A stretch of 64,000 nt of DNA from Lasiodiplodia sp. COLG20. Taxonomy: Eukaryota; Ascomycota; Dothideomycetes; Botryosphaeriales; Botryosphaeriaceae. How positions within the stretch are numbered: position 1 is the stretch's first letter; every line of letters begins with the position of its first letter. The position numbers and the translations under genes are program-made. Below, piece after piece: positions 1 to 9,714 of the stretch. Under the pieces are notes generated by a model. That model made no database searches. It was not told the origin of the DNA and worked only from the letters and a program-made list of their open reading frames with translations. Location: the NCBI GenBank assembly GCA_009801085.1, contig VNWV01000030.1:82992-146991 (forward strand). Direction: 5' to 3'.

Positions 1-87
1 CCTCCATGGCTGGCCTGTCTTCGAAGCAGTCACCAGAATTGGACATTGCGTATTTTCGAGTAGAGAACAATCACTCAGTCAACGAGA

Positions 88-94
88 TATAAAA
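88..94 (+). promoter_or_regulatory. TATA box of the small secreted protein gene
   Basis: The motif TATAAAA lies 138 bp before the start codon at 226, followed by a CT- and CA-rich leader that is typical of strongly expressed fungal genes. Placement is by motif and distance only. Confidence 0.5.
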
Positions 95-225
95 GCAGAT
101 GAAAGTCTTGCTCAATTCAACATCAAGCAGCCTTCCACATCCACCAGTTCGAATCAACTTACTCTAAAGACCTTTCTCCTCATCTCCAACATCCACGAAG
201 ACTCCTCTTCCTCAAATCAGCCAAA

Positions 226-656
226 ATGATGTTCAAGCCGTTTTCTCTCATCACCTCTGTCATTGCCATGACGGCTGTCGCGGCACCCAACGAGTTGGGT
301 CTGCAGAAGAGGGCGGAGAGTAAGTCATCCACTCTCCCGACTTTTCCTCGTTACTGACAATCATTTCTTTTTTCAGCCGAGCTTCTTGCCCAGAACATTG
401 AGTACGCCGTCAAGGCGGCCGATTGTTCTCTTCTTGGATGCGCCACCGTTGCGGCTTCAAGCGTCTGCATCGCTGCCGCCGTCGTGAAGAGGGACCCTGT
501 CAACCTCATTTCTTGCGTCGCCGGAGATGTTGGCGCTGTGAGTTTCTACCCTTAACTGATCTCTTCTCGATATTGTCTGATTATTCTTAGCTTTGCTCTT
601 GCGCCGGTTGCGTTCCCGGACTTGGTGACTTCCTCGAGGATCAGCAGCTTTGCTGA
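226..656 (+). CDS. small secreted cysteine-rich protein (106 aa, three exons)
   Basis: Exons 226-319, 377-537 and 591-656 join in frame through two introns with standard ends (320-376 and 538-590) to give 106 residues. The first 20 residues form a signal peptide (MMFKPFSLITSVIAMTAVAA), followed by a possible Kex2-type site (LQKR). The mature part has eight cysteines in the pattern DC-x4-C, SSVC, SC, LCSCAGC and a C-terminal QLC. This spacing, with an alanine-rich helix between cysteines and an internal (R)DPVN segment, is reminiscent of the small fungal calcium-binding protein domain family, but I cannot confirm that by search. Probable role: extracellular, possibly effector-like. A TATA box at 88 and a CT-rich leader support real transcription. 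Confidence 0.8.
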
Positions 657-1082
657 ATGCCGATGGCTTAGCATGGGTGGAATGATGTCGTTTGATGTCA
701 TTTGATTTTTGTTGGATTTTCCTTTTTGATTTCCTGCTCACGTTTTCCCAAGTCTCTCGTTTGTTGTAGGGTTTTGCTGAAGTTATTCGTTTGCTGGGTT
801 ATAACTTTTCCTTTAAGAGTTTATCGGCCTCGATAGATCTTCCAATCTCAGTCCATCATATTAAAGCCAGACCACGCTTAAGTTGAATTCAGTTGACACA
901 AAAAGGAAAACGACGAATGTAAAGACTGAAGTTTGAAAACGACTTATTTCATCCTAACACAAGCTGGCATGTATGAATTTATGGCAATTGAAATGCTCTG
1001 AGAATTATTCATTATAAGAATTGAGGGTGAGTGTCGTAGAAAACAATACGATCCAGTATAAATTTCTTACTGGTCCGGCCGC
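657..1082. other. 3' intergenic space between convergent genes
   Basis: AT-rich 3' flanks of two convergent genes. I see no further coding signal or repeat. Confidence 0.6.
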
Positions 1083-2275
1083 TTATAACTGTAGTAGTCT
1101 CTGCTGAGGTTGGGGAGTTGGTAGGGCTGGCGGGTGGAAGGTGTGGAAGACGTCGGTTTTGCCGGTGTTGAGGTGCGGGATGGTGATGGAGAGGGAGGCG
1201 GGGTTGGTGGGGGCGAGAGAGGTGGCGGAGATGGAGGGGGTGGCGAGGGGTGTTGGGCTCAAGCTTAAGGCAGTGGATGGGGTGCTCTGAGCGGCTGGAT
1301 ACGTTGAACTGGTCGCGTTGGAGCAGGAGAGATGTGCATAGCTGTAATGACTCTGTCTTATCAGATAACCTCAAAGGTCGAGCTGACTCCTCCAGATACG
1401 GCCGATAAAAACAAGGGCGTCAGGTCTCAGGCGGCTAATTTAGAAGCACTGGTGAGGCAGATCGTCCAAGAAAACGGAGTTGCACTAGCAGATCGAAGCA
1501 AAAAGTCCAGTTTCTGTATTATATCAAAGCGCTCCACATGCCGCCTTAACGTACACCGGTTTGAACTCTGTCATTGGCGACGAGGGTGTAACAGGATGGC
1601 ACGGGTCCCAATGTATCCCTACATTTCCGCAGACATAGCAAAGCGAAGGATTACAGAACCCCCGGATTGCACATGCTACTGCACCAAATGTTGCCACCAC
1701 CCTGTCACGATTGACCCAAAAGCAATTTACGGGTTGGGAACGCACTTCAGAAAACGTCAGCAAAGCGTCCATCTCACCTTGCAGAAACGGTAAACAACTC
1801 ACGTTCAGAACCGTCCTGACCTCAGGACACTTGGGGAAGTTCTCGTCGGCCTTGGTGCACGAGCCGTCCTTTCCAGACTTCAGCTGGTAGGTGACGTGTC
1901 CGTACTCGGTGTCCGCGGGGTCGCAGATAAACTTTATCTCGATCTGGCCGTTGGGCGCCTCCGGGTACGGCACGGTGGTCCACCGACCGCCGTTCTCGCA
2001 CCAGCTGGTGACGCCTTCGCCGATGCGGTTGCGCTGGTTGCACGAGCTTTCGCCCGCGACCCACGCGGCGTAGGCTTTGTCGCCGTTGTTGCTGGAAAGA
2101 GGAAGAAGTAAGCATTCGGTTTATGGCGGTAGTGGTTTGTCTCGGGAACCTACTTTATGTGCCCAACCCGAAATTCAAACTTGTCGTATGCATGGTCGGC
2201 GCCTTCGGGGCTGCTCTGTGGCGCAGGGAGGGCGAAGACGACACTCAGCAGAGACAGCGTAACGAAGTACTTCAT
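1083..2275 (-). CDS. secreted protein with a cysteine-containing domain and Ser/Thr/Pro-rich tail (gene model incomplete)
   Basis: Exon 1 (2275-2154) encodes a clear signal peptide, MKYFVTLSLLSVVFALPAPQ. An intron (2153-2092) joins in frame to an exon running to about 1803 with domain residues including SSCNQRNRIGEG, SWCENGGRW, FICDPADTEYG and a pair of cysteines in the CTKADENFPKC segment. The last exon appears to be 1341-1083: after the acceptor at 1342 one frame gives a Ser/Thr/Pro-rich tail with strongly C-ending codons, ending at the stop at 1083. The joint between about 1803 and 1341 is unresolved; at least two splice solutions keep frame, one of them adding a small exon near 1700. The domain is not one I recognise. 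The product is probably an extracellular or wall-attached protein. Confidence 0.6.
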
Positions 2276-3767
2276 GATTGCGTGAATGAAACAGGTATGA
2301 TGTTGGAAAACGAGAGAGAATGAGCGTAAGTGAGGCTGTGAATGAGTGCCGCCCGTAATTCAGTGATTGCAGTTGGTGGTCTCAAAAAACATTGCTCTCC
2401 GGGCAAACTGGGAGTCATATATACTTACGCAGGACTTGTTTTGGTTTGAGGTACCCTCCATTACGACCAACCTTAGGAATGACCACCATGTTGTTAGGTT
2501 TGTCTCGGCCCCACTGTGAGGACTTGACATGCATCGAATTCAAAAATAGCGCTCGAACACCACTGTACTGGACAAGAGTGCTCCGCAGTCGCGCCGCACC
2601 TGGGTACGAAATCAGGCGTTTTTGACGTTAAATGAAGGGGAAAGCTACTGTGGTAATACTTTGACACTAAAGTTCTGCCAGAAAAGCTTAGCAACAGTTA
2701 TACCGTACTTCTACCATCCGGACCTATCCGGAAGGCCGGTGCGCTCAGCAATTACCTATAGATCATCGGCACTATAGTTTTCATGAAGCTTTGTTCTATT
2801 TTTGGCCGGGCAATGTACGTAATATAACCTTGAGCCTATCGATAACCTGCCTTTTATTTCGCCGTCCACATCCTCATTTGCTGCTACAAGCTGTACTCGG
2901 ATTGGCCACTTGGAATCGCTGAATGTAGCTCCAGATCTGCGTAGGTCCAGGTAATCCGTTGCTAGATCAGGACTTCGGTAGGCGACTCGACAAGGAGTTG
3001 TGCTCACCGTTCTTACTCGCCACAATTTCGGATGATCTTTTTATGCGTCCTAGGAACGTCGACTCATTGACCAGCAGAGTGCAAGCCCATGATGTCAGGA
3101 ACCCAGGTAGCTAAATGCTAAGATTAAAGAAACGGAAAAGTTCTAGGGGCCACGGGTTTGAACAAGGTATAATTTCGGTGCACCTCAGTTCTCGTCCACG
3201 TAACTCCCTCAAGGCAAGAATACCTTTCAGGGCAGACTGAAGCTTGGATTATCGCGCTCTCCCATGCATTGGAGTCGAAAATGTGCCCATAAAAGCCTTA
3301 GTCAGTCTTCGGCCACATTGTTCTGTCGGCCTTACTCAGTGAAACTTTTACTGCATATCTAGTGACTCATGTCACCCCCAAAGCTCGTGAGTAGCTCTGG
3401 ATTGTAATAGAAAATCGCTGTCGAACTCTAATTTGAAACTCAAATAGTGGAAAAAGAAACAATGTAATATAAGGAACGTTTGCTTTCCGTCAGACTTTCC
3501 CAGCTGCTTTGTAGAGCCGATCCCTTATTTGCGTTTGAAAGTACTTCTGTGTCTCGTAGTCATTGAGATCCATAGTCCGAGTCTCAATTCAGACAACTCA
3601 TAATCGTATCTATGCAGACTTCTCCCACTTGGTAAGGAAGATCTTCTGATATGAGTTGATGATATATTTGAGAACGTGGTCTTCAAGAACCCTTTTTCCT
3701 GTCATACCACGCGAGAAGAGATATACACAAATGAATTCCACTGCTGCAAATCAAAGAGTACTACACA
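2276..3767. other. intergenic, nothing recognised
   Basis: Promoter side of the secreted protein gene followed by more than 1 kb of mixed-composition DNA. Short ORFs here (for example 2756-3025, minus) lack the C-ending codon bias of the real genes around them. Confidence 0.6.
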
Positions 3768-4148
3768 CTATGACATTTTAGATTGACGTGTTTTTACTGC
3801 GTAAGGGTATAGGTTCACCAGAGAGTACACACCATGATGCTCGGTAAACTTCTTTTCGGGCATGTTCCATCGATCCGGGTGTCTGTAGGCGTTGTTGGTA
3901 AGCAGAGAGTCGGCTTCCAACTTTGTTCCGGCGTCAGTAGCACGGGTGCATTCGAATCTAAACAGCCATAGAGCCGCAAGGTCCACGTCTCCCGCAGGCA
4001 CAATTGCTCCTTCGTGAGGATCCGAGGAACATGATTTTTCAGCTTTTGGGTGTGTTTGTGGATCCACCCCATGCGGTGGAAATTCTCCAGCGCCATATTC
4101 AAGGAATGCACCAGCTTCATTCGGTGCCCCAGGGGCCATAGATTTCAT
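3768..4148 (-). CDS. hypothetical protein (126 aa)
   Basis: An uninterrupted ORF of 126 codons without predicted signal peptide or membrane segment. The N-terminal third is Gly/Pro-rich (ATG at 4148, second ATG at 4139), and the middle has DVDLAALWLFRFECTR followed by a basic C-terminus. I do not recognise a family. It could be a single-exon gene or the last exon of something larger. An AT-rich TATA-like stretch lies only about 20 bp before the first ATG, so the start is uncertain. Confidence 0.35.
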   Translation of the reverse strand: MKSMAPGAPNEAGAFLEYGAGEFPPHGVDPQTHPKAEKSCSSDPHEGAIVPAGDVDLAALWLFRFECTRATDAGTKLEADSLLTNNAYRHPDRWNMPEKKFTEHHGVYSLVNLYPYAVKTRQSKMS

Positions 4149-4427
4149 ATTTTCAACTACACAGAGATATAAATATCTGTGAGCCTTCCATGCGCATTTC
4201 CATCTATCCTATCCGACATTGCCTGTTCTGCCACTCTGCCAACAAACCTTTATAGTCCTGCGGCCTGTAACCTGAAAAGTGCTCGACAATTTCATTTGCC
4301 CACCCTAAACCGCTCCTCTTTTAGTTATAGTACTAAGTAATAAGCGCGGCGTAGGGGCTTTTCCGCTTAGCGCTGCGACTTCAACTTCTATCCATCTCAC
4401 AGTTGCTCCGCAACACTCAGCACGAGC

Positions 4428-5292
4428 CTATATCATGAGCAGCCCACCAGACACCGAAATCGTCTGGCCCGTGACCCACTGACTCTTCGGCTCCGCCAGC
4501 ATCGCCACAACAGCCGCGACCTCCTCCGTCCTCCCCAACCGATTCTCCATCGGCGTCATCGCCTTCGTAGCGGCCTCAAAGTCCACCTTGTACAGCTCAT
4601 CCATGGTCGCGGTCCCGCTCGACAGCATGTTCGTGTCCGTCGCGCCCGGCGCCACCGCGTTGACCGTGTGGCTCTTGGATCCCAATTCCGCGGCCCAGCA
4701 CCGCGTCAGCGCCTCCACCGCGCCCTTGGACGCGAGGTACACGCTGCAGCCGGCGACGCCCTGCCGGCTGCCGACGGAGCTGATGTTGATGATGCGGCCC
4801 GGCGCGCGGAGGTGAGGCAGCACGGCTTGCGTCGTGAGGATGACGCTGCGCACGTTGAGGTCGAAGACGGTGGCGTAGTCGGCGACCTCGATGCTGCCGA
4901 GCGCTCTGACCATGGTCATGGCCGTGTTGTTGACCAGGATGTCGATGGCGTTGCCGAAGGCCGCCTGCGTCTCGGATACGATCTTGGCCGGTGACTCGGT
5001 GTTGGATAGGTCGGCGCGGACGGCGATAGCGGCAGCGCCGTTGCCGAGGCCGTTGATCTTGGACACGAGGGCCGCGGTGGCTGGCTCGCTGCTGGGCGAG
5101 ACGTACGTGATGACCACCTCCGGGGCATGTCAGTAGGATAGATGGTAGATTCTGGTGCGAGGGGAGACTGACCTTGGCGCCGCGTTCTGCCAGCTCAAGA
5201 GCTGTGGCGGCTCCGATGCCGCGGGAGGCGCCCGTCACAATGGCAACCTTGCCGGCAAGAGTGAGGGCGGTCGGGGCAGCGGTAGATCCCAT
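4428..5292 (-). CDS. short-chain dehydrogenase/reductase (FabG-like SDR)
   Basis: Two exons (5292-5173 and 5117-4428) separated by a 55-bp intron (GTCAGT donor, GGAG acceptor) give 269 aa, the usual length of a classical SDR. It shows the nucleotide-binding motif TGASRGIG (about residues 20-27), the structural NNTA (variant of NNAG), the catalytic Ser in ISSVGS, the YLASK (YxxxK) active site and the PGATDTNM segment after it. SDRs of this type reduce or oxidise hydroxyl/keto groups with NAD(P)(H); the 3-oxoacyl-ACP reductase-like subgroup is the best match, and the substrate is unknown. No biosynthetic cluster genes flank it apart from a broken monooxygenase on the other strand. Confidence 0.9.
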
Positions 5293-6104
5293 ATTGAAGT
5301 GTGTTTCTTTGTAGGAATTTAAGCAGGAAATTCTATCCGAGGAGTAATGCTGAAGTGATGGCTCATTCAGGTGCAGCTCCATCGCTCTTTAAATCCCACG
5401 TCCGCCCAAGTGCTCGGGAGAAACGATTACTCCACATGGCATACACGACCTAACTAATCATCAAGTTCCGGCTTGTGAGACTAGCGCATCGTTGTGCCTG
5501 TTACCGTATCTATCCGAATCGAACCGAAGCGGCGGAGACCGAACACGCGGCTTTAGCGGTCTTAAGCAAACGCTAGCCGATCCGCTTCACATTAAACTCA
5601 TGGTTCGGCTACAACCGCCAGATTAATATTCCAGCATTCCGTCCGTGTTGGTCCGCTGTCCGAACGGAGAGTCTGTGGTGCCCTTTTTTCAGAGAGAATC
5701 TACAAGGAGCAGCTCCTCGACGCCCAGCATCCGCACGCAGTACACAACCCCGGACAGCATATACGAGTAGTTCTTCGCCCGCCGTACCTGGCTCGTTTCT
5801 TAATTGATGCCCAGACTGAGTTATATTCGGGGAAGAGCCCCCAACATTAAACTTATTACTACATATATTCTATCGGCACACGAAGAACCTGGAATGCTCA
5901 CGGATGTTCCACGAACAATGGATGATGCTATAAAACTTTTTTGATTGCTTTATCATAGACATCTGTGGGTTAACATGCTCTGCATTGCTTAAGATAATAA
6001 GAAATTAAGGAATGCTGTTATGAAGAATATAGAGAATATCTTTACTTTAGCTTAACTCGCTATTATCATAGTATAGGATTTACCAATCATACCGGAGGGG
6101 ACGA
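5293..6104. other. intergenic, partly AT-rich
   Basis: The SDR promoter side is of normal composition. From about 5840 to 6060 the DNA becomes strongly AT-rich and leads into the broken monooxygenase; this looks like decayed sequence. A short coding-like fragment at 5689-5820 is listed separately. Confidence 0.55.
5689..5820 (-). pseudogene. short coding-like fragment, family unknown
   Basis: The minus strand reads through some 40 codons without stop with natural-looking content (RRAKNYSYMLSGVVYC, then VRMLGVEELLLVDS) before a stop at 5689-5691. No start or larger ORF surrounds it. It may be a relic of a mobile-element or DUF-type gene, but I cannot name it. Confidence 0.25.
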
Positions 6105-6825
6105 ATGATGCTGGCGCGGTCGCGGACCCCAGACGACGGCATGCCGTTCGACACCCGATTCTCATGGTCCGGCCTGCGCCTGAAGTACTTCCTCGACTAC
6201 ATTGGAGCCAGGCGTCTTTTCTCCTGAGCGAATGAAGAATGTGGAACGCAGGATGCGCGACGATTGGCATCTCCTACCATGCACAAGCATGACGCATGTT
6301 CATCTAGTGACCCAGGAGAACTTTATTCCTGCGTTGCATCGGGGCAACATTGTTCCCCTGCATGGATTCAAGGATTTCGCCGGTGAGACGCATGTGCTCC
6401 TGGCAGACGACACGATTGTGGAAGTGGACGCCGTTATATTCTGCACGGGATGTCGGCTTGATTTCAGTATCATGCCAGAATTACAGATGGATGGCGCTTG
6501 CGGGCTGCCCCTCACGACAGCAGCAGAAGTGGATGAGAAGCATGTGATGAATGGCAACTCGTATGGGGGAAACAATCAGCTTGGAGGAAAGCCTCATATT
6601 ACCCGCTTGTTTCAGATGATCTTTCCCCCTGCTTGGGCGTTATCAATTGCCATTCTTAGCTGGATGGCGCCGCGGGAGAGCGTTTGGTGCATCTCTGAGC
6701 TTGCCTCGATGGCTGTTGCCCAAATATGGGCAGCCGAGACAGCCAGGTCTCTGGGTTTGTATACTACACCAGGTCGGCACAGACAACCTGCAGTTCTACC
6801 ATCGTTGGATGAGATGAACGCTTAG
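6105..6825 (+). pseudogene. flavin-containing monooxygenase, truncated and frameshifted
   Basis: Frame 6202-6825 matches the C-terminal half of FMO-type flavin monooxygenases: HVHLVTQENFIPALHRGN, then VEVDAVIFCTGCRLDFSIMP (the conserved CTG segment) and a hydrophobic tail LFQMIFPPAWALSIAILSW. The piece just before it, 6105-6227, reads in a different frame (DDGMPFDTRFSWSGLRLKYF) and ends at a stop, so the two parts are separated by a frameshift near 6200. The N-terminal FAD-binding GxGxxG region and the NADP site are absent, and the DNA upstream is AT-rich. It cannot encode a working enzyme and is best read as a relic. Confidence 0.7.
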
Positions 6826-7281
6826 GTGGATGACTACTACACGTGGTTCCGGTAGGCGTCAGAAATAGCGTTATAGCCCCTGCTTTTATCGACGAGAGTA
6901 GCGCATGAATCCAGGGAAACGAGAGATACGGGGATTACGCTGTCGAACGCAATACTAAGATGATAGGGGCATTTCCCCCGAATCGAAATATGTAGAACTA
7001 AACGAGCAAGATATCCCGTATGTGACCCTGTGGGATTATTTGTAGCACAGCTTGTCAATTAGACTGGCAAACTTGAGCAACAATCAAGCTCGTTTGTTGA
7101 TTCATACTGGACTGGTACCCAGTTTGCAGGGCACAAGCAGTGAGGCGGCTTTGGTAAAGGAAATTCCTCAATTTTCTATTGGTCAGAGAGCAATTTCGTC
7201 ACCCGTCACGGAAAAACAATCACACACGCCTTGGCATCAATGTAGCACTTGAATCGCGCGCGTCCAAGTGGACGGGCGACC
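6826..7281. other. intergenic, upstream region of kinase copy A
   Basis: Contains the 3' flank of the monooxygenase relic and the promoter side of kinase A. The kinase frame is open back to 7179 (a stop lies at 7155) but has no ATG in this stretch. Confidence 0.5.
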
Positions 7282-7309
7282 GACCACCTCACTTACCACC
7301 CGTTCCCAC
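7282..7309 (+). promoter_or_regulatory. shared upstream box of the kinase family, copy A
   Basis: GACCACCTCACTTACCACCC sits about 60-85 bp before the conserved start-codon context. Related boxes lie in the same place before copies B (9598), D (50971, minus) and E (53229, minus). It may be a core promoter element or simply duplicated leader sequence. Confidence 0.4.
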
Positions 7310-7366
7310 ATCCAGATTTGCCTTACACCATAACTCTCGGAAATCAGCATCGACGCACCGAACCAC

Positions 7367-9005
7367 ATGGCTTCTCCAGGAAGAGAATGCCTCAGGCAGC
7401 AAAATTGCGCTCCATGTCGATGGCCTCGACGCCGCCGCCACTACTGACGCGGACTCCACTTCTGACACCACTTCTATCAGCGATGCCTCTATCGACAGCA
7501 GCCTTGAGTCTGACGATGACGAGGAGCCCATTTATGACGAAGTCCACATTCCCAGTGACGATGACCTGACCAATCTTCCCTTCCGCGTCACTCGCACCGG
7601 CCCACCCAAGCTTTCTTCTGAGCTCCAGCGCAAGGCCATACGCTGGCGGTGGTACCCATTCTACTACCACAGTGCCGAGTGGAGGTTTGATCCTAAAGAC
7701 GACGTCGAGCTCATCAAGGAGACTATTCGCCCCTACATACGCCTCTACGGACTTCCCTCCGAAGGCTTCGAGGTCAAGTTTCTCGCTAAGGGTTCCTACA
7801 ACCAGGTCTACACCATCTCCGCCTTGGTCAATGGCGTTGTCAAGGAGTGCATCCTCCGCCTCGCTCTTCCCGACTTCCCCTGGTACCGCACCCAGATCGA
7901 GGTGTCGACGACGGAGTTCATCCGGCACCACACGCGCATTCCCGTCCCTCGCATCTACGCCTTCAACTCGTCCCTGAAGAGCCCTCTCGGCCTCGAGTGG
8001 ATCCTCATGGAAAAGGTTCCAGGCCGCACCTACGCCGAAGCCGAATGGTCCCTCAGCTTCGAGACGCGGGCCGCCATCCACCGCAAAGTCGCAGACTGGG
8101 TCGACGAGCTGTCGCGTCTCGAGTTCGACCAGATCGGCTCGCTCTACCACGACTGGAGCAAACCGCTCTCCGACCGGCACTCCTACCTCGTCGGCCCGCT
8201 CAACGACGACGAATTCAAGTCCGACCTCCGCCTCGACCACGACGTGCACCGCGGGCCCTTCGCCAGCATGCAGCAATACACCAGCTCCCGCATCGCCTTC
8301 CACCTGGCTGACGCCCTCGACCCGCGCATGGCGGCGCGCGCCGCATACTGCGAAGCCAAAGCGAAGGCCGAAGACGATGACGACACCACCTTCCGCCCCG
8401 ACCCCGAAATGGACGCCGTCTCAGACGAGCTCTACACTTGCGCCGTCCTAGCCGCCGTGCCCGGCTACTGCCTGTCCCTCCAGTCCATCCTACCCACCGT
8501 CTTCGCCTCCGAGCGCGGGGTCGGCGCCCCCGGCTTCGCGCGGCTGGCCCACATCGACATCCACGGCGACAACATCATGGTCGACGACGACACGGGCAAC
8601 CTCGTTGCGCTGCTCGACTGGGAGCAGACGATGACGCTGCCGCTGGCGTGGACGCCCGTGTATCCCAAGCTCGTGCACTGCGACGAGGAGTGCTGCCCGC
8701 CCGTCCCGCCATCGCCGTTCGACATCATCGGGCCGCGGAAAGAGGGGCCAGCGAGTCTTGTGGCGCATTGGGAGGAATATCTGCTGCGGTGCGAGTTTGA
8801 GAGGCGGTTGGAGGAACTCGACTCGCCGCTGCTGGGGGGGAAGGCGGATAGGGAGGATGTGGATACGATTGAGAACCACTTTAAGATGATGCACTGTGCG
8901 TGCCTGGACGACGATAGCGATGAGGACGAGGTTTTTGTGTTGGGGGTTAAGGCGAGGGCGCGGAGGGCGTTTGCGAAGTCGGTTGGGGTTGTTGATGGGT
9001 CGTGA
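7367..9005 (+). CDS. APH-like phosphotransferase, copy A (start codon frameshifted)
   Basis: The frame is open from 7179 to 9005. After an acidic Ser/Asp-rich N-terminus comes the family entry motif NLPFRVTRTGPP, then a kinase-like fold: glycine loop LAKGSYNQVY, ECILRLALPDFPWY (Arg at the position of the beta-3 lysine), hinge region EWILMEKVPG, catalytic loop HIDIHGDNIMVD (HxD...N, from 8551) and the metal-binding LLDWE. Family: aminoglycoside phosphotransferase-like (APH, PF01636-type) kinases, substrate unknown, cytosolic. The conserved initiator ATGGCTTCT at 7367 is out of frame with the kinase by a 2-base loss (or 1-base gain) near 7376, judged against copies D and E, and no other in-frame ATG precedes the kinase domain. 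It may therefore be a young pseudogene or use a spliced or non-AUG start. Copy B follows in tandem. Confidence 0.7.
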
Positions 9006-9714
9006 GCTTTTCATAAGATTCACAGGGGCTTTGGAGGCGTCTACTGGTATCGAGGGCCTTCTTTTCTTTCTTGCTTTTCTAGTGGTTTGCAGTAGGTTTG
9101 CCCGACGGCTCACCGCAGCACGTGGCTGTCTCAAAGAGCGCTCCGCACGTCTGGGTGAGTTCCTGTTGCTTCCGGCGTTCTTTATTTAAATTAGCATGAT
9201 TGTTTTCTAGTTCTGTTGGCTCGACTACTCTACGTCAAAAAGACAAGATAGCAGGCAGGAGCTTTGGGGAACCACACAGCGAAAAAAGGTCCCTTTCTTA
9301 GTCACAGCTACAGGAAGCCTCCACCTTTGAGCGGAAGTTCATTTGGAGAGCCGGGCAATCTGTTACCAGGCTGTAGTAGCTCACTAAGGTCTCTTAGGAG
9401 TACGAATGGCATCATTTACTGAGGAACGCGAAGGTATTCCAATGAGTGAATGCGGCGGGTGGTGGGAATATACTACTGCCAAGCAGACTATGCTAAACCG
9501 AATAAGGAAGAAGCAAACGGGCGAACCGTTGGCCTCATGGTAAAGCATGGCTATTACTTATGTAATACACCGCACCCACCCAAATAGACGGCCGACTGAC
9601 CACCCTACCTAACGACAGCGCACTCATTTCCGACAGTTTCCGCTTTCAAATTTGTCTTACACTTTGCACCCAAACCCTCGTGGATCAGAATCAACGCGCC
9701 AAACACCAGACAAC
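9006..9714. other. intergenic between kinase copies A and B
   Basis: 3' flank of copy A and promoter of copy B. The shared upstream box lies at 9598-9627 (GACCACCCTACCTAACGACA). The last 60 bp before 9715 also resemble the leader of copy A (TTTGYCTTACAC, then CGCACCGAAC/CGCGCCAAAC). Confidence 0.5.
9598..9627 (+). promoter_or_regulatory. shared upstream box of the kinase family, copy B
   Basis: GACCACCCTACCTAACGACA is the counterpart of the boxes before copies A, D and E and is closest to that of copy D (reverse strand, GGTCACCCTAACTAACGACA). Confidence 0.4.

Noticed and set aside
145..156. GTTCGAATC as a tRNA B box
   Set aside because: No matching A box or cloverleaf; it lies in the 5' UTR of the secreted protein gene.
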